A stretch of 64,000 nucleotides of DNA, taken from Mrakia gelida (taxonomy: Eukaryota > Basidiomycota > Tremellomycetes > Cystofilobasidiales > Mrakiaceae). A program made the position numbers and the translations under genes. Positions 35,982 to 47,300 of this stretch are shown here, piece by piece. The notes beneath the pieces were generated by a model, which saw only the letters and a list, made by a program, of their open reading frames with translations, searched no databases and was not told where the DNA came from. The stretch lies in contig BRON01000008.1 of assembly GCA_024345305.1 (NCBI GenBank), positions 620,001 through 684,000 of the forward strand. Direction: 5' to 3'. Numbering within the stretch: position 1 is the first letter of the stretch; the number at the start of each line of letters is the position of its first letter.

Positions 35982-37398
35982 ATCCAAGTCAGCAGTTACT
36001 GGACTCTCTGAGGCACGGTGCCAAAAACAAGCCTACCCCTCAGAGCATCGCCAAAGGGCTGGGAGTGGACGACCCTTCACTTCCTCCTCCGCCTACCTGA
36101 CCGTCTTCGAAGGAACGTCCAGGGAGCGTGCCAAATGGAACACCTCGACCGCTCTGGCTGTGACGACCGAAATCAAGCCTACGATGGGTTTCTGGGTGAG
36201 TTCATACCTCTCTGTCCTCTCTGTGTAGACTCGCTTTCTGCTTGCGAGCTCGAGAGGGAAGATGAGCTCGGTCCCTCCTTCCTTTTCCCTCTTCGTCTCG
36301 AAGCTAGAGCTCACCAACTTCGTTCTTCGCTTCTTCTTTCATCTTCCCAGCATGAGTTCTCAAACCTCTACCTCCCTACCTTCCTTCGAGCTTGGATAGA
36401 GGTCGTCGAACCACCAGAAGGAGGGCTTCGCTACTTACACGATTCCGTCCTTGGAGTCGTCGCTCCTCTTCCCTCCTACGCCCTCTACCTTCGAACTCAG
36501 CCGGACGCCGTCGACCTCTTCCCCTTCTTCGTTCGGGACTTCGCCACTCGATGTCCTTCCTATACAGAGATCACTCGAACAGTACGTCTCCCAGCTTACT
36601 TCGCCCTCCGAACGCCTGCGTCCTTTCCCCTCCAAGCTCGACTGATCCACCTCCTTCTTGTTCTTCGTAGGACACCGAGACCTGCTTCTGGCGATTTGAG
36701 CCCCTAATCAACGCCTTCTGCAGCCTCATTACCCACTACGATCTTCCCTTCCCTCTCTCTCTCCCCTCCGACCCAGCTTCGACCCTCCGTCATCGACTCG
36801 TCGACATCATCGAACGATACGACGCCGCTCTCGCTACTCCCAACTCGGCTCTTCAACTGTTAACCAAAGAGCGAAGAGACAACCTCGACAAGATTATCCC
36901 GCTTTGCAGGATTGCGAGAGACGTGCTGGGAGGAGAGAAGTTCAAGCTGTCGGAGGGCGAGGATCAGGGGTTGGAGAAGATCAGGGAGGAGTTGGGATTT
37001 GGGACGCAGACAGGAGGAGGAGGGAACGTTTTGGTCTGGAGGGACTGTCAGGCGAGTGACAAGGGTGGCTGCAAGGTGCTGGAGGAGGGGGAGAGGCTGT
37101 TGAGTTGTTCGAAGGTGAGCTTGCGAGGCTGCGAGACGCGTCGATTCGGAGCGTTCTCTTCTTGTTCGAGAGCCTGCGAGCTGACCAAGGTATCTTCACT
37201 TTCTGCTTCAAGTGCAAAGCAGTTCGATACTGCTCGATCGGTGTGTTTACGCGTTCATAATCGTCGTCGTTTGCGTCCTCCGAAACTGATCTCGCTCGCG
37301 TCTCCCTGCCTCGTTTCCGACCCCTCGTACTCCTTCCAGACCATCAACGTCTCGACTGGCCCAATCACAAGAAGATTTGCTCCAAGCCTAGTTGGTGA
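35982..37398 (+). pseudogene. MYND-type zinc-finger gene, tandem copy 2, frameshifted
   Basis: Segments 35982-36195, 36351-36591, 36671-37114, 37213-37240 and 37340-37398 match copy 1 exon by exon, but total 986 nt, one base short of a multiple of three. The N-terminal segment KPTPQSIAKGLGVDDPS reads from the ATG, then hits TGA within 10 codons; the conserved continuation SSAYLTVFEGTSRERAKW lies in another frame from about 36082. No plausible intron bridges the switch. Downstream, everything is intact and copy-1-like: LYLPTFLRAWIEVVEP, DCQASDKGGC, SCSKCKAVRYCSIDHQ and DWPNHKKIC. So this is either a recent pseudogene, a sequencing or assembly slip in a C/T-rich stretch, or a gene using an unseen start. 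The intact remainder favours a recent or artefactual lesion. Confidence 0.7.
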
Positions 37399-38103
37399 TT
37401 GGTTCCTCTGGATCAGTGAGTCGTTCAATTCTTGGAAACGTCTTCGATCCGCGAGTGGGACTGACGCGTCGCCTTTCCCTTTTCCCCCAGTGCGATCTTC
37501 GATGAAATCTAGGCTCGCATCAGCTTCTTCGGTACCAGATTACTCTTAAACCTTGGATCTCGAAATCTCAGGACGCTACATGTACTCCTTTCTGTCTCGC
37601 GTCCTCGAGAAGCAAACAACGAACGAGAGCGAGGGGTCTGGGACGACGGCATCGACTCTTGACATTCTAGTACAAAACCAGAAGTCAAGAAGGCATCAGA
37701 TCCTCACTGCAGGGAGGTGGAAAAGTGCCCTCGAGCTAGCAGGAAGAAGCGGAACGAAAAGTCAGGTTCGAACTCCGAATTTGTTGAGCTTTGACTTTTC
37801 CTTCCTTCCCTCCCCTGGTCCTCCCTTTCCCCACCGCCCACCAACCTCTCAGCGAGATGATTTAGTCAACGCCCAGCTCCTTCGATCTACTTCCCCTCCA
37901 TCTTCGACGTCTCGTCTCGACGTCTTTGCTGCTTCAAAGGGACGACACTCGAAGCTCAACTTCCTCCTCCCTCCCCTCCCTCTCGTTCGTCTTACTCGGC
38001 CAACGTCCTCGAGCTTCCTCCCTCCTCATCTCTCGCTTCACCGACGATCTCCACCCCTCGCCTGTACTTTGTACGCCTTCCGCTCAACCACCCAGAGCAA
38101 AAC
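37399..38103. other. Spacer upstream of the Myb-like gene
   Basis: 705 bp between the MYND copy 2 stop and the next plus-strand ATG. It becomes C/T-rich from 37790 on, as expected for a promoter here. A GTGAGT and CAG pair near 37415-37491 may be a 3' UTR intron of the MYND gene. No gene or RNA recognised. Confidence 0.4.
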
Positions 38104-39843
38104 ATGGATCAAGACGCTCAAGAGCAAGGTCGACCTGCTCCTCCTCCTCCTCCTTCACCCCCTTCCTCCGTTTACGACTCGGACGACGACTGCTCCGCTT
38201 CGTCTCACTCAGTGAGCAGCCGAGAGTCTGGTCAAAACCAGAATTACTCTACGACTCGAGTATATCAGAAACGCCAACCGGTTCGTCGAAGGAAGCAGTG
38301 AGCACATCAGCTTTCCCGACCTCAGGCCCCTTCTTCCTTCTTCCCTCGCTGATGGTGTTCCGCTGCGATTTTTATCCTGCCGTTCTAGGATCTGGTCTAC
38401 TGAAGAGAAGGAATACCTGCAGGTCTGCCTCGATGCTACCTCATCGACCATGGAAGCTGCTGAACGGCTCGTGAAGAGGGTGCGTTCCGCCGTCCTTTCG
38501 CTCGCGAACGAAGCCCTAAAACCTGACCGTGACTCCTCTCCTTTGTGTTATGTCAGTATCCATATCGACGTGTGCAACAGGTTTACAACTATGGCTGGCG
38601 GTTCAGGTCGGAGCTTGCCTCCAAGGACGGATCCGTCGAACGTCGTCCGACAGTACACTGGAGCTCGAAGGAGGACGCTCGTTTGGCTCGCCTTCTGGCC
38701 GAAGAGGATCTTCCTATCGCATCGTCGCACGTATGCCGTCGATATGCCGAGCTGGTTCGTGGTTTCCAAGACAGTTATGAACTCAAAATCCCCCGATTGA
38801 GGTCGATCCTCCCTCCCTTCGCACCGTTGACTTTGCGTTGCGCCTTCTTCCTCTCTTCTTCTTTTCAGTACTCCGACAGGACCCCAGACTCAGTCTATCA
38901 AAGATATCGAAATCACAAGGAGATGTTTCACCACGCGGTTCGACTGTTGAAAACTCAGGAGGAGAATCGACGGAACAGGTCGCCATCCTCCTCGCTCTCG
39001 TCGTCGTCGTCGTCGTCGGTTCAAATCTCATCGCTCCCTCCTTCCCTCGACCCTCCCCAACTCCCTACACCCAATACGAAACCAATCATCCTTCGTCTCA
39101 ATATTCCCTCCTCCAAGAAACGCGTGGCGGAACAGGACAGCGAATCGTCGTCGAAGTCGAGGAGGACGGAGGACCCGGTCGCGTTCGAAAAGTCCCCCTC
39201 CCACCCTCACTTTCTCACCCACGAACCATCGGTACCGCGTCCCTCCCCTACTTCTCGCTCCCTCTCACCATCACCCACCTCCGTACCTTTCCAACTGGCC
39301 CTTCCTCGACTCCAACCCTCCCAACCTCCATCACCCGTCGCGTCTGGATCCAGCTCGAACGCTTTCCCTCGACATCTTGGCCGCTCTCACACCTCATCCC
39401 CATCTCGCTCCGTCTCTCCCGACGCCTTAGAACACTCCGACAGTGACTCCTCCTCCTCCTCCTCCTCTTCCTCCGAAGACGACGACCACGAGCCCGAATT
39501 CCTCAACCTCGAACCTTCCTCCTCCTCCCTCAACCTCCAATCTCCCTCAGCCTCCCATTCCCACCCCTCCCAAAAAACCTCGTCATGTCACTTCTGCGGC
39601 GATACCCACTCATCCTTCTACCAAACCCTCGAGCTGGCAGGACCGCGTCCTTCGAATCCGAACGCGCTCGTTCTCCTCCCAGATCAGCTCGCCTGCTCGA
39701 GCTGCGTGAACTTCGTCGGAAAGATTCTGATGGGAGGTGGGAAAGGAGTGTTGGTGGGGGTGAGTGAGCTTGAGATGCTGGCGTGGGTTGCGAAGAAGTT
39801 GGTGGAGAGGGGAAAGGAGGAGAGACGAGCGAGGGTGGAGTGA
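38104..39843 (+). CDS. Myb/SANT-like protein with C-terminal Cys motif (485 aa)
   Basis: Probable nuclear DNA- or chromatin-binding protein. Exons 38104-38297, 38389-38479, 38557-38754 and 38869-39843 total 1458 nt. After an acidic/Ser N-terminus and a basic RRRKQ, there are two SANT-like segments: IWSTEEKEYLQVCLDAT (about 65-81), and VHWSSKEDARLARLLAEEDL with CRRYAEL and RTPDSVYQRYRNHKEM (about 125-180). The third intron uses a GTTCGT donor and is exactly 114 nt; reading through it stays open but breaks the SANT segment. The middle is very Ser/Pro-rich with an Asp/Ser/Glu run. Near the C-terminus lies CHFCGDTHSSFYQ followed about 30 residues later by CSSCVNFVGK, a possible four-Cys zinc site. 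No named family was identified. Confidence 0.7.
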
Positions 39844-40175
39844 GGGCGGTCGTGTTTCGGTTGGGTGGTGAGGGCTTGGACGGGGGGGTGACTGTATTTG
39901 GAGCGGGAGTCAGGGAGGGTGCGACATACTAGTTTACGCAGCGTTCGTCTCGCGATCGTCTTGCCATCTCTTGAACGAGGAGAATTGAAGAATAAGCGCG
40001 ACGCTTCAGTCGACGTGACGAGAAGTCTTGCGCTCGCGCTCGAGCGAGAACGAAAGTCCGAGCCAAGAGATGGTCATCGTCAAGTATAATTGAAAGCTTA
40101 GATAGTCAGATAAGAAACCCCGGTGATCTCCTCGTCGCTCGCCCACCACTCTACCGTCGCGTCCTCCTTCACGTC
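39844..40175. other. Convergent 3' flanks
   Basis: 332 bp between the Myb-like stop and the thioesterase stop. The part around 40080-40120 is relatively AT-rich and may hold polyadenylation signals. Nothing else recognised. Confidence 0.4.
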
Positions 40176-41848
40176 TCAATCCTCCATCGCTTGCCCAAAG
40201 CTCGCCAAAGCCTCCCTCATCGCCGCACCCCTCTGGCCCAACCTCTTCCCTTTCGCTTCAAACTCGTCCAGCACACTCGGTTCCTCAAGTTTCCATCCCT
40301 CCTTCAGCCATTCGCGAGCCCTCTTCGGCGACGTGGTCTTCCCGTCCTTCGAAAGGAAGAGCTGTTCGGTTCGAGCCCAGTTCGACTCCTTTCCGTAGCC
40401 GCAGTAGGAGAGAACGACGGCTGGTGGGAGGGTGAGACGTCCGAGTTTGAAGCACTGGAAGAGGGAGAAAGGTGAAGGTCAGCATCAGTTCGCGAAGACG
40501 CGTCGAACGAGACGGAGGAAGTGAAGAGCGAAGACGCACGTAGGTGGAGATGGAAATGCAGTGGACGATAGCGCCGTCAGCTCGGGGAGCTACTCGAGGG
40601 GTGATGGGAGTTGCTGTGCCGGAGTGGGAAGGAGACGCGTCGGAGAGGATGTTGGGCGAAAGCTCCGGGAGGGAAGTCGAACGCGACGAGGCCTTGGACT
40701 TCTTTGGACGAGTGATGAACGTTCCTTGAAGCTCGATCCATTTGTCTCCGAATCCAGCGATGGTGATCTCGACCTCGTATGCTGCCAGAGCTGGGGAAGG
40801 GTCGAGGAAGACGAGGTCGAGAGTCAGCTTTCGAGTTCGTGCGACGACGAAGAGGAAGGAGATCCTACCTGGGATTTCCTGAAGAACAGTAGAGATGATG
40901 CTAAGATCAGAAACCTGTTTCTTTTCTACCCCTCCTCAGAGGTCAGACTCACCTTGATGAACGAGTAATCCGCTCCTCCAAGAGCCATCCAACCGCCCGC
41001 GCTGAAGAGAGGTGTGAACAGGTCGATGCAAGCCCTGATGAAAAGACGCAGAGTTCAGCTCAAGCCACTCAGAGAAACGAGATACACACGTACTTCATTC
41101 GACTAGCATCCAGATTCTTCGCATAAGAGCTGTTGCTGAGGTGTCCGTTCCAGTCAGAATCATCCAGGAAAGCTCTGTACGGCTTCGACGAGACGATGGC
41201 GAAGGGGTCGGCTCCTCTCGATTTGAGCTGCCGCAGGTGAGGGATGAGCCCTCGAACGCGAGCGAAGAAATGAGCAGAGAGTGCTGGGTACCAGACTGTA
41301 GATCCAAGGGTAGAAACGGGAGGAAGATTAGCTCACGTTCGCACAGAAGCGACGACGAGGAAACGACGGGTGAGCTCGGTCGACGGCGGCCAGAACGACG
41401 CCCTCCAGCCCTTGTTCCGCAACGAAGCTCGTGGACAACGACGTTGAGACGTCCACAGAGCTCGTAGTTTACGCAAAAATGTACCCGATGGCTTGTAGAA
41501 GTCGCACAGAGCGTTCCATCAACACCACCTCCCTTCGTCATCCCTCTCCTTCCCTCCCCTCCCCAACCCTTTGGCCACTCCCCGCGAACCCAGCAGCACC
41601 GAGGCCACGACCCACGGGTCTCTCAAACTCACCTTTCCAGTGCCAGTACGTGGGAAGAGATCTGGACACACACGAGACCAGGGAAGTTGTCAGCGAAGAC
41701 GAACGAGGAGGAAGGAGGGAAGGACCTGGGAGGGACGAGCTTGCGGGTGAGACGAGACCTCGCACCTGAAATTCAGCAAGATCACAGCTAGCGCTGCTCC
41801 TTTCAGCCATCTTGGAAGGAAGGGTAGAAGACTCTTGGATCCTGGCAT
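40176..41848 (-). CDS. Membrane-anchored thioesterase-like protein, tandem copy 1 (311 aa)
   Basis: Seven exons, 936 nt: 41848-41766, 41661-41633, 41295-41094, 41034-40953, 40878-40869 (only 10 nt), 40790-40540, 40454-40176. The N-terminus has one membrane segment (WLKGAALAVILLNFRSLPTYW, about 14-34), followed by SDWNGHLSNSSYAKNLDASRM, the signature of the hot-dog thioesterase family that includes animal THEM6. Further family points are SAGGWMALGGADYSF, YEVEITIAGFGDKWIELQGTFI and DGAIVHCISIS. A Ser/Pro-rich loop interrupts the hot-dog fold. The family is thought to act on acyl-CoA or related thioesters, but THEM6-type members lack a proven substrate, so the reaction is unassigned. The tandem neighbour at 42197 has the same exon plan. 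Confidence 0.8.
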
Positions 41849-42196
41849 CGTGAAAGAGCGGAGTTGGGCGATGGTGAGAGGTGGGAGGGAAGGAAGGAAC
41901 CCAAAAGCGTGAGCTCACTCTCTAATCCCCTTTGGGCCGAGCTGCTCACAGCCGATGGAAAGAGGGGCGGACGAGATTGTATAGAGAAATCGTGAATATC
42001 TAAATCTAAGATCTATGGGATCTAAACAAAAGAGTGTAAAGCACAGAGGTCTAGGCAAAGGTGAGGCTGAAAAAGGAGTGTGGTGAAGAGGCGAGACGAG
42101 ACGAGACGCGAAAGAGTCCAGGAGAACGAGATGAGAAGCCGAGAAGTCGTAAAGAAGCGAAGGAAACCTGTAAGCGAAAGAGTATACGAAGGGGAT
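41849..42196. other. Spacer between tandem thioesterase-like genes
   Basis: 348 bp between two minus-strand genes; it holds the copy 1 promoter and the copy 2 3' flank. The stretch 41985-42030 (TCTAAATCTAAGATC) is notably AT-rich for this DNA, fitting a polyadenylation site for copy 2. Nothing else recognised. Confidence 0.4.
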
Positions 42197-43755
42197 CTAC
42201 CTGAACTGAGAAAGAGTATCCCTGAGGATCTCTCCCTTCGCTCCGTTCCTCCTCCCCTCGAACTCCTCCAAGACTCCGCCCTCGCCCTTCCACCCTCCCT
42301 TCAGGAACTCGCGACTCTTGCTCTTGCCTGCCTTGACGAGGGCTGCTGACCGAAGCCAGTTTGATTCCTTCCCGAATCCAGAGTAGGAGAGGACGAGAGC
42401 CGGTTGGAGGGTGAGTCGTCCGATCTTGAAGCACTGAAGAGGACGACGAGCAAAGAGAGGGTCAGGGATGTCGAGACGCGTCCTCAGACTCCTGGAAAGA
42501 GGTAGGGTACGCACGTGAGCTGAAACAGAGACGGCGTGGACGATAGCTCCGTCGGATCTGGCGTGGAAGAGCATCAAACGAGAGTCAGATCTCGACGCGT
42601 CTCGTCATCCATTCATCGTTGCTTCGGTTTGCTCGCTCTGATTCGAGTGCGACTCACCTCGTAGGAGGAAGAGGAGTGTTGGTCCTGGAGAGAGGGGGTC
42701 GAAGAGCGTGAAGGAAAGAAGGGGACGGAGGAAGAGCCAGCTCTTTCTTGCTTGCGGGCGACGATGGGATCGACGCGGAAACCTTGGTCTTCTTGGGTCG
42801 AGTGATGAAGTTGGCGCAGACGTAGAACCATTTCTCGTCGAAGGAGTCGATGGTGACCTCGATTTCGTACTGAGCGAAGGCTAGCGAGATCAATCGAGGG
42901 GGGAAAGGGACAAAAGGTCAGCTCGCAAGACAGTGTGATGAGATGCGAGATCGATTGAGAGACGGTCGACTCACGGGGCAGCTCTTTGTAGAAAACGTAG
43001 TGAGAAGATCCCAGGCCGACCCAGCATCCAGCTTGGAAGATCGGAGTGAAGAAGTCCAGGAACGCCTGGGAGCGAGAGCGGGGGAAACAAGCGCGGAGGT
43101 CGAAGCAAAGGTCAGCTCTCGGACGAACGAACGAAGATCTCGGTCGTATAGAGAGACTCACCCTCATCCTACTAGCGTCGAGCTCTCTCGAGTATACCGA
43201 GTTCGACATGTGAAGGTTGAAATCGACCGCATCGGGCAGAACGACGTAGGATCGCTTGCTGCTGATTGTTTTCCAGTCGGCGCCAACCGAAGGCAACGAA
43301 GAGAGGAAAGGGATCATGCCGTAGACCTGAGACTTGATGTGCGAGAGGATTGCTGGCCACCATACCTGAACGGGCAGTTCGGAAGGGAAGCAAAACGGTG
43401 GGGCAAGAAAGAAGGGGAGGAAGGAGGTGAGCGGAGGGTAAGAAACGAGCTCGAGCGCTCATGAACCAAACGAGATGTTGTTGACTCGGTTTGTTTCTCC
43501 TCGTCTCGTCGCTTCTTCTTCGACTCACCTTGACATGCCAGTAGAGAGGAAGGGCCCTGATAGGAAGGCAAACAAACGAAGGTGGAGGGCGGTCAGGATA
43601 AGCTCGCAGTCGCGTCAACAAACAGGGAAGGAGGAGGGAGAGGTGAACCGACGAACTCACCGAAAGTTCAGCAGAAGGAGGACCACGAAGGCGACCTTGA
43701 TCCACCGGGGCACATAGGAGAGCGCGACATCCCAAGCTGCGATTATCGAGTCCAT
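42197..43755 (-). CDS. Membrane-anchored thioesterase-like protein, tandem copy 2 (306 aa)
   Basis: Seven exons, 921 nt: 43755-43661, 43556-43529, 43365-43162, 43065-42975, 42880-42658, 42557-42515, 42433-42197. Same plan as the downstream copy: N-terminal hydrophobic anchor (WIKVAFVVLLLLNFRALPLYW), hot-dog signature DAVDFNLHMSNSVYSRELDASRM, then FQAGCWVGLGSSHYVFYKEL, YEIEVTIDSFDEKWFYVCANFI and GAIVHAVSVSAH. Several introns fall at matching positions in the two copies, so they arose by tandem duplication; copy 1 additionally splits the ITIAG/EVT region with a 10-nt exon. Asp of D-x-N-x-H is retained. Likely ER or other membrane, by analogy with THEM6. Substrate unknown. Confidence 0.8.
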
Positions 43756-44305
43756 AGCGAGGAGAAGAGGAAGGGAGAGAAGGATCGTGGTTGGAGGGGG
43801 AAACGTGAAAAGGGAGAGAAAGCGATCGTGGGCGAAGCTCGCTCTGTCTCGTCCCCAAAGCCTATCTTCTCCACAAGAGTGGCTTTTCTCGACCTGTTGT
43901 TCGCTTCAGCTCCAGAGCCTGTTTGCTGCGGGTGTAGATAGGCCTTTGGAGCAGTTGGGTCAGCAAATCTTTGAGCTGAAAAGCTGATGGCAGGAGAGGT
44001 AGACGAGAGTGAAGGGGACGCGTCGAGAAAGGAGGAGGGACTCACGATCGACCTGCCGAGCGCTCGACGCGACTGTTCTTCCCCTCCTCGCTCCACAGGG
44101 AACTCAAAGATGATTTCGGGAGCTTGATATAGAGTGTTCACGGCTCGGGAAGAAAAAGAAGGTCGTCATGGAAAGAGAAGCGTTAGAAACTGTAAAGCGA
44201 AGAGGGAGAGATCGAAGGGAAGCGCGAAGAGCGACGAGAGATAAGAGAGGTCGGGAAAGGTCGTAAGAAGAAGAGATCGTAAGCAAACCACACACTACCA
44301 CGTCA
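43756..44305. other. Upstream of thioesterase copy 2; possible exon pair
   Basis: 550 bp between the thioesterase start and the stop of the SNF2 gene. On the minus strand, two segments (about 44141-44046 and 43975-43862) joined by a GTGAGT..TTTTCAG intron read as an open 70-codon frame with helical character (IIFEFPVERGGEEQSRRALG, LKDLLTQLLQRPIYTRSKQ), ending at TAG 43862. No in-frame ATG precedes it, so I cannot call a gene; it may be a small gene with an unseen first exon or a spliced leader. Confidence 0.35.
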
Positions 44306-47300
44306 TCAACCAAGACGAGACGGTCCAGCGACGGGTTGTTCATCCTCCTCGTCGTCCATCATATCGTCGTCGACGTCCATCCCTCGCTCTTCGGCGGATC
44401 TCGCGAGAGCTCGAGCGAGCTGAGCGTCTTCGTCCTCCTCGTCGTCGTCCGAGAGATCGATGATGTTGGCACCTCCGCGGTTGAGTCCGAGTCGCTCGGG
44501 GAAGAGAAGAGAGAAGACTGGGGTGGAGGGAAGAAGAAGAAAGGGAGAGGGGGGAAGTCAGCACGACGCGAAGAGATCACGGCGAGGTCTCGAGGGAGGA
44601 ACACTCACGACTGAGAGCAAGGAGGCGAACGGACGAAAGGAGAGGTTCAAAGTGGTCAGTCGTTGCTCGAGCAAAAACGTAGAAGGCGTTTGCTCACTCG
44701 TCTCCCTTCGCGATGAAGTCGACGTTCGCCTGCCTCGTTCGAACCGTTCCGTCGACCTCCTCCTTGGGTCGCATGATATCGATGGGAAGAGCGGTTCCCT
44801 GAGCTTGCTTGAGGTAGATCGAAGTTCCCTTGGCGACTGGGGAAGAGGAAGCAGAGGGGGGGGGTCTGGTCAGCGATGCGAAGACGCGTCTCGAACCGAG
44901 AAGGTCGAATCGAGAACGAGACTCACCTGAGAGTCGAACGACGTTTGCTTCGACGGTTTCTGAGATGAGTGATACGATATGGTCATCAGCGTAAGCTCGA
45001 AAAGAGAGGGGCGAGTAAGAGTCTCACCGTTGACGACGTAGCAGAAGACAGTAGTCTCTTGAGTCTGACCGAGTCGATCCACTCGTCCGATAGCTTGGAG
45101 CTCAAACGAGGGAGAAAGACAAGGTTCCAACAGGAAGACATATTTGGCCACGGTCAACGTCAAACCAGCACTCTCCCTCTCGCTGTGAAGCAGGAAGACT
45201 TGAATGAGAGGGTCGGTCTTGAACGTTCGAGCGACGGTTCTTGAGTTGCTGCCGCCTGTCGAGACGAATCGGATGCCTGCAGTTCGAGGGATGGAGGGTC
45301 AGCAAGAGGGTTCGTGGAAGAGCTAACGCGAAAGAAGCAAGGCGCACCGTTGTCCTCCATGGCTCGACGAAGGATGATCTGTGAAAGGAGAGGGAGAGAG
45401 AGAGATGAGGCTGAGGTCGAAAGGGAATGGGAGTTCGTCGACTCGAAACGAATGAACTCACGAGACCGTCCGGGAAAGCACTGAAGACCACGGCCTTCGA
45501 GTTGAGATCCGTAGCACGAAGGTGAAGAAGATGCTTGACCATCATGTTGATCTGAAGGGAAGCGAGGAGGGAAGAGGTCAGCGCCGAGATGAAACGAGAC
45601 GGTCGCGCGAAGAAGGAATGAGTTTCACGACTCACCTTCGATCCCCAGTCACCGAAGATCGGACGAGCGGCGATGGCAGCTCGGTCATCTCTTGAGACGT
45701 AGTTGAGATCGCTCGATTCGTCGACGACCTTCTTCTTGGCGGAGGGGAGCTCGTTCGCCTTCCCTTTTCCCTTCGGGTCGTTTGTGGCATCGACGTCCTC
45801 GATCTTCTCCTCCTCGGGTCGCTTGAGGATGATTCGATGAACCTGGGAGAGAGACGAAGACGGAGAAAGATGTCGTATCGGCGTCGAGGGACTCGAGAGG
45901 AGAGTCGAGATGAAGGCGACGAGAGGACGCGAAGACGAAGTCAAAAAGAGGACGACAACTCACGGCTTCTCGGTTGATCCCTTGCCTGCATACAGGGCAG
46001 GTTCGCTGAAGGGTCTTGTAACAATCCGAGCAGAAGAGATGAGAGCAGTCGAGAAGGACTCCTTTGTTGATGTCGTCTCGGCAGCTGGGAAGGAAGGGGA
46101 ATTGAAGTCAGCACTTCGACTTTGAACGAGAAAGGAGAGAAGACGCGTCTCAACTCACATGATGCACTCCCTGTCGTCCTCTCCAAGTTCTCCGTCGAAG
46201 ACGTTCTTCATCGACGAGAGGAATCGGTGTCGAGCGAGATGAGCGGCGATCCCGTTGGCGAGGGTAGCTTCCTCGTCTGCAGAGGTCAAACGAAACGAAC
46301 CGATACTCGCGGTCAGAGAACGACAGCAAGCGGGACCAAAGAGGGCGGTTGACACTCACTGATGCACCTCATCAACTTCACGTCCAAGTCCTCCATGCTC
46401 TCGACATCGACAGCGACGACTGAGTCACTGAGCTCTTGCAGCCAACGGAAGAACGAGATCCGATCGTTGAAGGCGGTTCTGAACACGTCGAGCTCGTCCT
46501 CGAGCTTGTTGATGATGACTTCCTGCTCCTTGATGACTCGACGAAGACGAGTCCTCTCCCTCTCAGCGATGGTCTGCTCGATCCTGTTGACGGCTCGATC
46601 TCCCGCTTCGCTGAATTGAAGGACCAGGGTCTTGATGCAGGAGCGAGGGACGGATCCCTTCTTCATCTTGGGTGGGTTGAGTCGAAGAGACTGAGAAGAA
46701 GGAGGAGTGAGTTAGACGAGCTCGAAACGATTGAAGCGAGAAGAGAGGATGAGCGAGGACTCACAGCTCGAGCCTCCATGAGTTCGTTCTTGAGTCCGGT
46801 ACGATCCTCTCCGACGAGAAGACCGAGTTCGAGTCCAGCGAGGGTAGCTTCCTTAGCTCGGTTCGTTCCTCGCTGTTAGAAAAAAAAAACAGGACGAGGG
46901 TCAGATGGGAGAAGACGCGAGTAAAGGAGGAGCAGGATCGACTCACATGTCGGACTTCTCGAGCATCAGCTTGAGCGAGAGCGGTTCGGTTCTCGGAGAG
47001 CATCTCCCTTCGATCGGCAAGAGCGGAGACGTAGGCTTGAAGGTAGGCCTCGACTGGGAGGGGAAGAAAAGAATGGGAATCAGTCTCAAATCGAACTCGA
47101 GCAGGACGACTTCGAACTCACCCTCAGCTTGCTCGTCGAGAGCTCGATTGTACTCCTCTCCGTTGGCTCCGTCCTTCTCGTCGGCAGCGGTATCCAAAGA
47201 CGAGGAAAGAAGAGTGACGATCCTGAAAATGTGCGAAGACGCGAAGGAGGCGAGAAGGCGAACGAATCAGCCCTCGCTCGACGGAAGACGCGCGTCTTCT

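Noticed and set aside
36061..36110. Short intron bridging the MYND copy 2 frameshift (GTGGAC..GAAG)
   Set aside because: It would be under 50 nt with poor sites and would delete the DDPSS..YLTVF segment that is conserved in copy 1.
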